Below, piece after piece: positions 16,280-24,717 of a stretch of DNA of 64,000 nucleotides. The position numbers and the translations under genes were made by a program. The notes under the pieces are model-generated. The model was not told the DNA's origin. It ran no database searches and saw only the letters and a program-made list of their open reading frames with translations. The stretch covers positions 186,001 to 250,000 of the forward strand of contig NZ_JAPEVI010000002.1 of the NCBI RefSeq assembly GCF_026240905.1, in the 5' to 3' direction. The DNA is from Roseibium salinum. Its GTDB lineage: Bacteria > Pseudomonadota > Alphaproteobacteria > Rhizobiales > Stappiaceae. Position 1 is the stretch's first letter. The number at the start of each line of letters is the position of its first letter.

Positions 16280-17620
16280 ATGCCCGACCTTTCGCTCCCT
16301 TCTGCCCGCGGCGGCGATACGCCTCTCGACCTTGCCGGCATCGGCATCGGCCCGTTCAACCTGAGCGTCGCCGCCCTGCTCGACGGCATCGCGGACGTCC
16401 GCGCCCGGTTCTTCGACAAGGAGGCCGCCTTCTCCTGGCATCCGGGAATGATGTTTGCCGATGTGGAACTGCAGTCCTCGTTCCTGAAGGACCTGGTGAC
16501 ACCGGTCCAGCCGACGAACCCGTGGTCCTTCATCGCCTATCTGGTGGCGCACCGGCGTCTGTTCACTTTCCTCAACGCCCAGTATGAAGGCATCCCCCGC
16601 CAGGAGATGGCGAACTATTTTGCCTGGGTGGCGGAAAACCTTCCCGGCCTGACCCATAACGCCCATGTGCGCGAGGTCGAATTCGACGGTACCATGTTCC
16701 GTCTTGCCTTCGACAATGGCGTCGTGAGGGCGCGCAACATCGCCGTCGGCACCGGATCGCGACCCTTCGTGCCGGACTGGGCGCGTCCGCTCATGGGGAA
16801 CCGTTGTTTTCACTGTTCCGAGGCGCTCTGGCGGCTCGACGGACTGGACGCCAGGCGGATCGTCGTCGTCGGCGGCGGGCAGAGCGGCGGCGAGGTCGTG
16901 GAACATCTTCTGTCGAAGGACCGGTTGCCCGTGGACCTCAAATGGCTGAGCCGGCGGCACAATTTCGAGCCCATCAACGAGACGCCGTTCTCCAACCAGG
17001 TGTTTTCTCCAGAATATGTCGAGGCCTATCGTCGGCTTTCCGAGGACAGGAAGGCGGCCGCGCTGGACAATTCGATCCTGACGAGCGACGGCCTGTCGCT
17101 CTCGACGATCAATTCCATCTACCGCAAGCTTTACCGCATTCGTCACATTGACCGGCTGGAAACGGAGGTGTCGATGCAGCCCGGCCGCAATGTGGTGCAG
17201 GTCGACCGGCAGCAGGACGAATACCGGCTGATCGTCCGCAACGCCTTCGACGGGGGCATCGAGGTCATTCACGCCGATGAGATCGTGCTTGCCACCGGTT
17301 TCCGGTTCGAGCTTCCCGAAGCCCTCGCGCCGCTGTCCGGCCGCCTTCATCGCGACCGGCAGAACCGCGTCGTGCCGGATGACGATTATGCCCTGCACTG
17401 GGACGGCCCGCCACAGGCCCGGATATTTGCCCAGAACGCCGGTCGCTACAGCCACGGCATCGCGGACTCGCAACTGAGCCTGATGGCCTGGCGGAGTGCG
17501 CGGATCGTCAACGCGCTTCTCGGCCGCCAGCAGTTTGACCTCAGCCTGCCCGATCCGGTTCTGGACTGGCCGACGGCTCCCTCAGCCTCCAATGCGGTGC
17601 GGCTCGAGGCCGCTCAGTAG
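16280..17620 (+). CDS. L-lysine/L-ornithine N-hydroxylase (IucD/VbsO-type flavin monooxygenase)
   Basis: About 446 residues. FAD site AGIGIGPFNLSVAALL near the start, NADPH site VVGGGQSGGEVVEHL near residue 200, and the ATG-type motif LATGFRFELP near 340 are those of N-hydroxylating monooxygenases. The block FSWHPGMMFADVELQSSFLKDLVTPVQPTNPWSF is close to the lysine/ornithine enzymes. It uses FAD, NADPH and oxygen to hydroxylate the side-chain amine, the first step of hydroxamate formation. ATG at 16280 is preferred to GTG at 16277. Lysine versus ornithine cannot be decided from motifs. It lies 47 bases after the NRPS and closes that operon. Confidence 0.92.
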   Translation: MPDLSLPSARGGDTPLDLAGIGIGPFNLSVAALLDGIADVRARFFDKEAAFSWHPGMMFADVELQSSFLKDLVTPVQPTNPWSFIAYLVAHRRLFTFLNAQYEGIPRQEMANYFAWVAENLPGLTHNAHVREVEFDGTMFRLAFDNGVVRARNIAVGTGSRPFVPDWARPLMGNRCFHCSEALWRLDGLDARRIVVVGGGQSGGEVVEHLLSKDRLPVDLKWLSRRHNFEPINETPFSNQVFSPEYVEAYRRLSEDRKAAALDNSILTSDGLSLSTINSIYRKLYRIRHIDRLETEVSMQPGRNVVQVDRQQDEYRLIVRNAFDGGIEVIHADEIVLATGFRFELPEALAPLSGRLHRDRQNRVVPDDDYALHWDGPPQARIFAQNAGRYSHGIADSQLSLMAWRSARIVNALLGRQQFDLSLPDPVLDWPTAPSASNAVRLEAAQ

Positions 17621-17805
17621 CCGATGACCATATTGCCGGGCAGACAGTCCCGCAATCATGAACACTGAATGCCCCGGTCTCGCGATGCGAGGCCAGGGCT
17701 TCCTGTTTCCGATAGGCTTTTGGGAGCAGAGGCGGTGCCGGAACCGCCAAAACGGCTGAACCGACGCTTTGGCGGCGGCCCCGTTGCTGCAATTCGGAAA
17801 ACAAA

Positions 17806-17833
17806 GCGGGAAGCCGGAGATCCGGCTTCCCGC
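17806..17833 (-). terminator. Rho-independent terminator of the receptor gene
   Basis: A perfect 12-base stem (GCGGGAAGCCGG / CCGGCTTCCCGC) with a 4-base loop. On the minus strand it is followed by TTTGTTTT, so it terminates the receptor gene ending at 17852. It may also stop transcripts from the hydroxylase gene on the other strand, though no T-run follows on that side. Confidence 0.82.
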
Positions 17834-17851
17834 GCATTGCAAGCCAGCGAC

Positions 17852-20016
17852 TCAGAACTTTGCCGTGAACATGCCCTTGATGACCCGGCCTTCGCCGCGG
17901 ATGCAGCCGGAGGTGGAGCAGGTTGCATAGTAGTCTTCGTCGAAGACGTTGCTGACATTGAGCGAAAGCTCGTAGTTGTTTCGCTCATACCGGACAGCGC
18001 TGTCGAAAAGAGTATAGCCGTCGACCGGGATCGCGTTCGCGTTGTCGGCGTAGCTGTCGCCGATATAGCGCACACCGGCACCGAGGCTGAGTCCTTCGAG
18101 CGCGCCCTCAGGGATCTTATAGTTGGCCCAGAGGGAGGCCTGGTGTTCGGGGACCCGTGCCGGGCGATTGCCCTCGTCACCGTCATTGCTCTTGGTGATT
18201 TTGGCATCCAGGTAGGTGTAGCCGGTGGTTAGCGACAGACCGTTGCCAAGCGAGACGTTGCCTTCCAGCTCAATGCCCCGGTGATTGACCTCACCGGTCT
18301 GGACCTGGAAATTGGCATTATTCGGATCGGTGGTGAGCACGTTCGTCTTGGTGATGTCGAACACGGCGACGGAGAAGAAGCCGTTGAAGAAGGTCGGCTG
18401 ATATTTGATGCCCGCTTCCACCTGACCGGCCTCGGACGGCTTGAAGAGTGAACCGTCGAATGTCGAACCCACATTGGTGACGAAGGACTCCGAATAGCTG
18501 ACATAGGGCGTGATGCCGTTGTCGAAGTCATAGCCGAGACCGGCCATGCCGGAGAAGATCTGGTCGTCCTGCCTAGTATCGTCATTTGCGAGCCGGTCAT
18601 CATACGTGTTGCGGACCCAGGACTGGCGCCCGCCGAGCGTCAGCAGCCAGCGATCGAAGATCCGGGCCTGGTTCTGGGCGTAGATGCCGACGCGGTCGAT
18701 CGTCTGGACACCATCCTGATAGATCGGCGGCTCGGTCACGTCGAAATTGAAGTTCGGATCGAGCACGCTCACGGTATAGGCCTGCTCATACCTCTTGTTT
18801 CCATCGACCTGGTGCCGGCTGTAGTCGACGCCGGTGAGCAGAGTGTTCTCGACCGGACCGAAATCCGCTTCATATTGCAGCTGGTTGTCGACGTTGAAGA
18901 TGGTTGCGTTCTCATCGACGGTGAACGCCACATAGTTCATCGTCGTGTTGTTCGCCATGCCGTTGTAATACAGATGGTGATAGTCGGTTTCCTGGGCCGA
19001 GAACCTGAGGTTCTGCCGGACCTGGAAGGCAGCGTTGAAACGGTGCTCGAACTCGTATCCCAATCCGCCGTGATTGGCATTGAAGTGGTTGTAGTCCGAC
19101 TGACTGTAGACGAAACTCTCGGGAAGCTCCCCACGGAAGCCGGATAATTCTTCCCGGCAACGGGCAGGAAGTTGTTCGGCGTCAGCTTGTCGACCTGGAT
19201 ATTGGTGAGGACGGTCAGGCTTGTGTCGCTGGTCGGCTGCCAGGTCAAGGCCGGAGCCAGGAGCAGACGGTCGTTTTCGGAACTGTCGATTTCCGTTGCC
19301 CCGTCGCGGGCGAGGCCCGTCAGGCGGACTGCGACGGTCTGGTCCTCGTTGGCCGTTCCGACATCGAAGCCCCCTTCGAACGTGTTGAACGAGCCGTAGC
19401 TGGCAAAACCCTCGTAGAAGGTATCGAAAACCGGCCGCTTGGTGATGACGTTCACCAGTCCGCCGGCATCGTTTTCCCCGTAAAGCACGCCGACCGGGCC
19501 CTTCAGCACCTCGACCCGCTCAACCGCATAGGGTTCGATCTTGAAGCCTGAAAAGTCGATCACCTTCTGGCTGAGGCCGTCGCGGAAGATACCCGCCGTA
19601 CCCACGTCGAAGCCACGGAGGAGGAACTGATCGAAGCGGTCGTCGACGCCCCAGATGGAGGTGGTCACGCCGGGCGTATAGGACAGCGCATCCTCCAGCT
19701 GCGCCGGCTGGCGATCGTCGATCTGCTGGCGCGTGACGACGGAAACCGAGAGCGGAATTTCCCGGATCGGCGTTACTGTCTTCGATCCGGTCGTTGTTGC
19801 ATCCGCCACATAACCATCGCCGGGCCCGAAAGGATCCTGGCCTTCGTTGGTCACGGTAATCTCGCCGAGCTCAGTAACTTCCTGCGCCCATATCGGGCTG
19901 GCGCCCGAAACCGCAAGCATGGTTCCCGACAACAACCAGGCGCTGAGCCGGGCAGTGCCGCTGAACCCGCGAGACGCCGGTTCCGACTGGTGAATTGATC
20001 TTGCCATCATGTGCAT
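17852..20016 (-). CDS. TonB-dependent siderophore receptor, interrupted by one frameshift
   Basis: An outer-membrane receptor of about 720 residues in two reading frames. The first part (20016 to about 19140) carries the signal peptide (to WAQEV), a plug domain (REIPLSVSVVTRQQIDDR, LRGFD, VEVLKGPVGVLYGENDAGGLVNVITKRP). The second part (to 17852) is the beta barrel, ending in the outer-membrane signature phenylalanine (GMFTAKF). The shift lies near 19138-19143, where CCGGCTTCC would be in frame with one more G. Both parts are otherwise intact. The start at 20016 has GAGGAAC in front. An IRO box lies 75 bases upstream. It should import the siderophore made by the neighbouring NRPS, driven by TonB. 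Confidence 0.88.
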
Positions 20017-20090
20017 AACGTTCCTCGAGCCCCGTTTCATGGCGTCCAGACTGGTGCAATCTAAAGGTTCATAGTTCGAATGATATAACT

Positions 20091-20105
20091 TGACTATTAG
20101 ACTCA
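20091..20105 (-). promoter_or_regulatory. IRO box between receptor and sigma-factor genes
   Basis: TGA-CTATTAGAC-TCA, the third TGA-N9-TCA in the window, preceded by AACT like the other two. It lies 75 bases before the receptor start on the minus strand and about 175 bases before the sigma-factor gene on the plus strand. It is best placed for the receptor but could serve both. Confidence 0.7.
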
Positions 20106-20278
20106 ACTTATATAGTCAAGCACTGAAATCATTGGAACTTTCAAGCCAGAAACCGGGAAATTGCCTTGGGTCTGGGAGGGGCGACCTGTGCCTGCCTCCG
20201 CCATGGCGACGGCTCTCATCACCGGTTGCAACAGCATCCACACCCGAAAACGAGCGACGATCAGGACACAGTGATCCC

Positions 20279-20803
20279 ATGACCATCACTACAATCACAG
20301 ATTGTCATTCCGATCTTATGGAAACCATGATCGACCACCGGGAACAACTCATCGCGCTTGCCAGCCGGATACTGGGGGCAAGGGACCGGGCGGAAGATGT
20401 GGTGCAGGACGCCATGCTCAAGGCGTGTGCCGCGCGCCGGGGACTTTGTCCTGACTGCCCGAAGCGTTTTGCCTGCCGGATGGTGCGCAATCTTGCGATC
20501 GACACCTTGCGCCGCAAGGAACTGGAAAACCGTGCCTGCAGCAGAATTGTGAAAGACAACCTGGTCGACACCGTCCAGGCCGACAGTCATGCACAATTGG
20601 AAAGCAGCCAGCTCATCGCCGTTCTCGCCGGGACCCTGGCTGCGCTTCCCGAAAGAACCAGGAACGCCTTTGTCCTTCACCGGCTTGAAGGCGTTCCGCA
20701 GAAGGAAATCGCAGCGCGCTTCGGGCTGTCACCGGCCAGAATTCACACGCTTATCCGCGACGCGGGTCAGGCATGCGTGCAGGCCGTGGCGCGGGAAGGT
20801 TAG
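20279..20803 (+). CDS. ECF sigma factor, FecI/RpoI type
   Basis: A 174-residue sigma-70 family protein of the extracytoplasmic-function class: region 2 with DRAEDVVQDAMLKA (about residues 38-51) and region 4 with LPERTRNAFVLHRLEGVPQKEIAARFGLSPARIHTLI. Between them is a short cysteine cluster (CPDCPKRFAC). No FecR-type anti-sigma gene follows, unlike usual FecI loci but like RpoI of Rhizobium leguminosarum, which directs vicibactin genes and is repressed by RirA. It may therefore switch on the biosynthetic operons that lack an IRO box. The start at 20279 is chosen within a longer open frame. Confidence 0.88.
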   Translation: MTITTITDCHSDLMETMIDHREQLIALASRILGARDRAEDVVQDAMLKACAARRGLCPDCPKRFACRMVRNLAIDTLRRKELENRACSRIVKDNLVDTVQADSHAQLESSQLIAVLAGTLAALPERTRNAFVLHRLEGVPQKEIAARFGLSPARIHTLIRDAGQACVQAVAREG

Positions 20804-20844
20804 GATGCGAACCCATGACGCGAAACAAGGCCGGCCGTATGCCG

Positions 20845-21474
20845 TCAGCCCGCGTCAGGCTGGTTTTCCGGCCGGGCGGTCTCGAACGCCGGAAGCGCAA
20901 GGCAGCGGGCCTCGATTTCGGTCAGGCGCGCGAACGATGACAGGTCGAGCCCCCAGCGATGGGCGTTGTAGAGTTGCGGCACGAGGCAAAGGTCGGCAAG
21001 CCCCGGCGTCTCGCCGAAGCAGAAAGACGTCTCTGCACGGATCATTTTCGAAAAGGCGGCAAAGCCGCGCGCCATCCAGTCATTCATCCACGCAACGGCT
21101 TCCTCCTGGCTGTGTCCCATGGATTTCAGCTTCGCGACGACCCGCAGATTATTGACCGGATGAATGTCGGTGGCGATGACGAGCGCGGCGGCACGCACTT
21201 GCGCCCGTTCCAATGCGTCTTCGGGCAGAAGTGCGGGGGAGGGATGCGTCTCTTCCAGCCAATCCAGAATGGCCATCGACTGGGTCAGCACCGAACCGTC
21301 GTCCAGCACCAGCGCCGGGACGCCCTGGCCGGGGTTGAGCGACGTGTAGTCGGGCGCGGACTGTTCGCCCGCGACCAGATTGACCGGGACGAGCTCATAG
21401 CCGATCCCTTTCAGGTTGAGCGCGATCCGGACGCGGTAGGAGGTCGTGGACCGCCAGTAGGTGTAGAGCTTCAT
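20845..21474 (-). CDS. maiA: Maleylacetoacetate isomerase (zeta-class glutathione transferase)
   Basis: About 209 residues with the zeta-class signature near the start, YWRSTTSYRVRIALNLKG, then LNPGQGVPAL, QSMAILDWLEE and the C-terminal helical domain (ADLCLVPQLYNAHRW). It isomerises maleylacetoacetate to fumarylacetoacetate with glutathione in tyrosine/homogentisate breakdown. No other homogentisate gene is nearby. The start MKLYTYWRS at 21474 is preferred to an ATG eight codons earlier because the family starts here. Confidence 0.9.
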   Translation of the reverse strand: MKLYTYWRSTTSYRVRIALNLKGIGYELVPVNLVAGEQSAPDYTSLNPGQGVPALVLDDGSVLTQSMAILDWLEETHPSPALLPEDALERAQVRAAALVIATDIHPVNNLRVVAKLKSMGHSQEEAVAWMNDWMARGFAAFSKMIRAETSFCFGETPGLADLCLVPQLYNAHRWGLDLSSFARLTEIEARCLALPAFETARPENQPDAG

Positions 21475-21632
21475 TTGAGACCCGGTGTGGCGTGGCAATG
21501 GTTTGCGCTGCCCGTGCCGATACCAGCGCAGGGCGCGATTTTCTCGCCTGCCATAGTTCCGCCGTTCATCGCAGATGTCCAGCCGCCGCTCAGGAAAACC
21601 GGGAAAGCCTTCCGGATCACCTCAAGATCGCA

Positions 21633-21662
21633 GCCTCCCGCGTCCGGATGAACGCGGGAGGC
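21633..21662 (-). terminator. Hairpin downstream of the FAD/GcvT oxidoreductase
   Basis: A perfect 11-base stem GCCTCCCGCGT / ACGCGGGAGGC with an 8-base loop, 25 bases beyond the oxidoreductase stop. There is no clear T-run on the minus strand, so termination is probable, not certain. The same stem sequence recurs at 24580-24609. Confidence 0.6.
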
Positions 21663-21686
21663 AATCTCACTGCAGGATCGTATGAC

Positions 21687-24248
21687 CTACGTGCGCGGCT
21701 TGAGATTTTCCGGATCGTAGAGCGGCTGATAGCCGACACCCGCCACTTCGACCGGATAGATCTCGTCGAAATACGAGACGTTCAGCTTGCGGCCGACCTG
21801 GCAATAATCCCAGGGGAGATAAGCCAGGGCGATGTTCTTGCCGATCGTCGGGCCGTAGGCGATGGAGGTCGTGTAGGACAGCCGGCCGAGCTCGTCGACC
21901 AGGGTCTCGCCCGTTTCAGGATCCATGACCGGAAGCGTGCCGACGGGATAGCGTGCCACGCCCTTGCTGTCGGTGTTTTCGCTCATCACCAGAGTGCACA
22001 GCATGGCCGGCTGATGCTCCCGCGCGCGGTATTCGAGGTGCTTTTCCTTGCCGCGGAAGTCGGCCTCCTTCACCTTCGGGCGGGCAAGATCCGCCTCGTA
22101 GAGGTTGTACTGGGTCAGCAAATCGGCGTTCTGCAGGCGCAGGGACTTTTCCAGGCGGCGCGAGTTGGCATAGGTCTCGACGCCGACCGCGATCACGCCT
22201 GTCGAGCGTAGCGCATCCCAGACGGCGAGGCCGTCTTCATAGGCCATATGCAGTTCCCAGCCCTGTTCGCCGACATAGGAGATGCGGAAGGCGGTAACGG
22301 ACTTTCCCGCAATCGTGACCGGCCGAATGGCCGCGAAGGGGTAGTTCTCCGGCGAAAGCGCCTCCGGGTCCTCAACGACCTTCTGCAGGTTCTCCCGGGC
22401 ATTCGGGCCCCAGATACCGATGGTGATGTATTTGTCGTTCACGTCGGTGATGGTGACGTCGAACCCCTTGTCCTGCGCCACGCGGCGCATGTAGTGGAGG
22501 TCGCGAGGTCCGGCATCCGCACCGTTGATCAGGCGGCAACGGTCTTCCATGCGCAGGACCGTGAAGTCGGCCCGCACCATGCCTTCGTCATCGAGGAAGT
22601 GGGTATAGATGCCCTTGCCGATCATGTTGTCGCCGCCGATCTTGGCAGCGCAGAGCCATTCCAGCAGCGCGACGTGATCGGGCCCCTCGATGTCCGTGAT
22701 GTGGAAATGCGAGAGGTTGATGATGCCGCAGTTCTCGCTGAGCTCGAGCTGCTCGGCATTCGACACGCGCCAGAAGTGGCGGCTGTCCCACTCGTTCTCG
22801 CGGACCGGCACGCGGTCGGCATATTTCTCCAGAAGGTGCTCGTTGGCGGCGTAGCCGTGCGCACGCTCCCAGCCGCCGAGTTCCATGAAATAGCCGCCGA
22901 GTTCGACTTCACGCTCATAGAAGGGGGAGCGCTTGACGCCCCGGACGTTCACATAGGGTTCGCGCGGATGTATCGCCGGGAAGTAGATCTTCTGGGCGGA
23001 CTCAAAGCAGCGGCCCGCGATGTAGTCCTCGGTCAGTTGGTGCGGATAAAAGCGCGCATAGTCGATCGAGGAGTGATCGATTTCGGTGCGCCCGTCGGTG
23101 ATCCAGTCGGCGATCAGCTTGCCGTAGCCGGGTCCGTCCTTGACCCAGATGGCAACGCAGTACCACAGGCCGCGCACTTTCTGGCTCTCGCCGCAGGACG
23201 GGCCGCCGGCGGCCGATACCTGCAGCAGGCCGTTGAAGGAATGACCTTCGTTGTAGCCGAGCTCGCCAAGGATGGGCGTCAGTTCCATGGCGCGTTCGAG
23301 CGGCTCGATAACCTGTTCCATCTCCAGGTCGCGCTGCGAGGGAGACAGGCGTGCCTCTTCCTTTTCCTGAAGGTTGCGCGGGTGGCACATGCGCGGATGG
23401 GTGGTCTCATAGTATCCCCATTCGATCTGGCCACCTTCGGTCGTCTTCGGGTCACCGGTGTCGCGCATATAGGCGGAGTTGCCCTGGTCGCGCAGCAGGG
23501 GGAAACCGATTTCCTTGCCCGTGCCTTCAAACTCGTTATACGGCCCGAAGAAGGTGAGCGGATGGTCGACCGGCATGACGGGCAGGTCTTCGCCGACCAT
23601 GTTGGCGATCAGACGGCCCCAGAGACCGGCGCAGACGATGACATGATCGGCCATGATCGTGCCGCGATGGGTGACAACACCCTTGATGCGGCCATCTTCG
23701 ACCACAAGCGACTGGGCCGGCGTGTTGGCGAATACCTTGAGCTTTCCGCTTTTTTCGCCGGCGTCCACGAGCTTGCCGGCAACCGTCTGCGACCGCGGAA
23801 CGACGAGGCCGGCATCGGGATCGAACAAGCCGCCCTGAACCACGTCTTCGTCGATCAGCGGGAATTTTTCCTTGATCTCGGCAGGGCTGACCAGATGGAC
23901 GCGTGTGCCGAAGGCCTTGCCCGAGCTCACCTTGCGCTTGATTTCTTCCATCCATGCGTCGTCGCCGGTGCGGGCCACTTCAAGGCCACCGATACGCGCG
24001 TAGTGGCCCATCTTCTCGAAGAAGTCGATGGAATACTGGGTGGTCCAGGTGGTGAGATAGTCGTGGGCCGTCGTGTAGCAGAAATCGGACGCATGCGCCG
24101 TCGAGCCAATGTCGGTGGGAATGCCGGACTTGTCGATGCCGACGATGTTGTCCCAGCCGCGTTCGATCAGGTGATGCGCCACCGAGGCGCCAACGATGCC
24201 GCCCAGACCAACAATGACGACGCTTGCCCTGTCAGGAAATGCTGACAT
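21687..24248 (-). CDS. FAD-dependent oxidoreductase with GcvT domain (dimethylglycine/sarcosine dehydrogenase-like)
   Basis: 853 residues. An N-terminal FAD domain (VVIVGLGGIVGASVAHHL, residues about 9-27; about 8-380) contains STAHASDF, where the histidine matches the one covalently bound to FAD in dimethylglycine and sarcosine dehydrogenases. It is followed by a linker domain and a C-terminal aminomethyltransferase (GcvT) region (about 440-845) with FRISYVGEQGWELH. Such enzymes oxidise an N-methyl group and pass the formaldehyde-level carbon to tetrahydrofolate. It lies downstream of the binding protein-ferredoxin-P450 genes but behind a terminator, so it has its own promoter. The methylated substrate is unknown. 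Confidence 0.9.
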   Translation of the reverse strand: MSAFPDRASVVIVGLGGIVGASVAHHLIERGWDNIVGIDKSGIPTDIGSTAHASDFCYTTAHDYLTTWTTQYSIDFFEKMGHYARIGGLEVARTGDDAWMEEIKRKVSSGKAFGTRVHLVSPAEIKEKFPLIDEDVVQGGLFDPDAGLVVPRSQTVAGKLVDAGEKSGKLKVFANTPAQSLVVEDGRIKGVVTHRGTIMADHVIVCAGLWGRLIANMVGEDLPVMPVDHPLTFFGPYNEFEGTGKEIGFPLLRDQGNSAYMRDTGDPKTTEGGQIEWGYYETTHPRMCHPRNLQEKEEARLSPSQRDLEMEQVIEPLERAMELTPILGELGYNEGHSFNGLLQVSAAGGPSCGESQKVRGLWYCVAIWVKDGPGYGKLIADWITDGRTEIDHSSIDYARFYPHQLTEDYIAGRCFESAQKIYFPAIHPREPYVNVRGVKRSPFYEREVELGGYFMELGGWERAHGYAANEHLLEKYADRVPVRENEWDSRHFWRVSNAEQLELSENCGIINLSHFHITDIEGPDHVALLEWLCAAKIGGDNMIGKGIYTHFLDDEGMVRADFTVLRMEDRCRLINGADAGPRDLHYMRRVAQDKGFDVTITDVNDKYITIGIWGPNARENLQKVVEDPEALSPENYPFAAIRPVTIAGKSVTAFRISYVGEQGWELHMAYEDGLAVWDALRSTGVIAVGVETYANSRRLEKSLRLQNADLLTQYNLYEADLARPKVKEADFRGKEKHLEYRAREHQPAMLCTLVMSENTDSKGVARYPVGTLPVMDPETGETLVDELGRLSYTTSIAYGPTIGKNIALAYLPWDYCQVGRKLNVSYFDEIYPVEVAGVGYQPLYDPENLKPRT

Positions 24249-24717
24249 TTTTCATTCCTTTTCAATAATCGGAAGCAAAGTGCCAACGTCACGCTTCCAC
24301 TTGCGTTCTCATTCCGGGTCGGGACCTGCCGATCCGACCTCCGTCACCTGCCGGTCCTTTCGGGAAGCGGGACGCGTCTTCCTCATCGGACCGGTGTTTC
24401 AGGTGCCGGAGAAACTGCTCGACAGCCTCCGCCTGCCCGTGCGGCTGCACCGGATTCAGGTTTCTTGGGCGGCAGTATTGCGACAGATTATCGGGGGAAA
24501 TAGCTTAATTGCGTCATGGCGGCATTATCGCCACGACACGGCGAAACAAATCATCGCCGCCGGGTCCGGCAATCAAAAAGCCTCCCGCGTTTTTGAGGAC
24601 GCAGGAGGCCTGTCGGGGGGACCGGCACCACCCCATTCATTGTCATTGCACCACGGGTTCCGCCGCCATGAATGCCGCTGCATCACGCAACGGGCTCACA
24701 CGGCGCCGGCCGGTTGA
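24249..24717. other. Intergenic region with promoter space and one terminator
   Basis: 469 bases between the oxidoreductase start and the binding-protein stop. Apart from the terminator at 24580-24609, I see no gene or RNA. The part next to 24249 should hold the oxidoreductase promoter, but no clear -35/-10 was recognised. Confidence 0.5.
24580..24609 (-). terminator. Rho-independent terminator after the P450-ferredoxin-binding protein genes
   Basis: Stem GCCTCCCGCGT / ACGCAGGAGGC with one mismatch and an 8-base loop; on the minus strand it is followed by TTTTTGATT. It lies 109 bases past the binding-protein stop and separates this unit from the FAD/GcvT gene. Confidence 0.8.

Noticed and set aside
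22248..24245. A 665-codon open frame antisense to the FAD/GcvT oxidoreductase gene
   Set aside because: High-GC codon use leaves few stops on the opposite strand. The sequence shows no family motif or ribosome site, while the minus-strand gene has full FAD and GcvT motifs.
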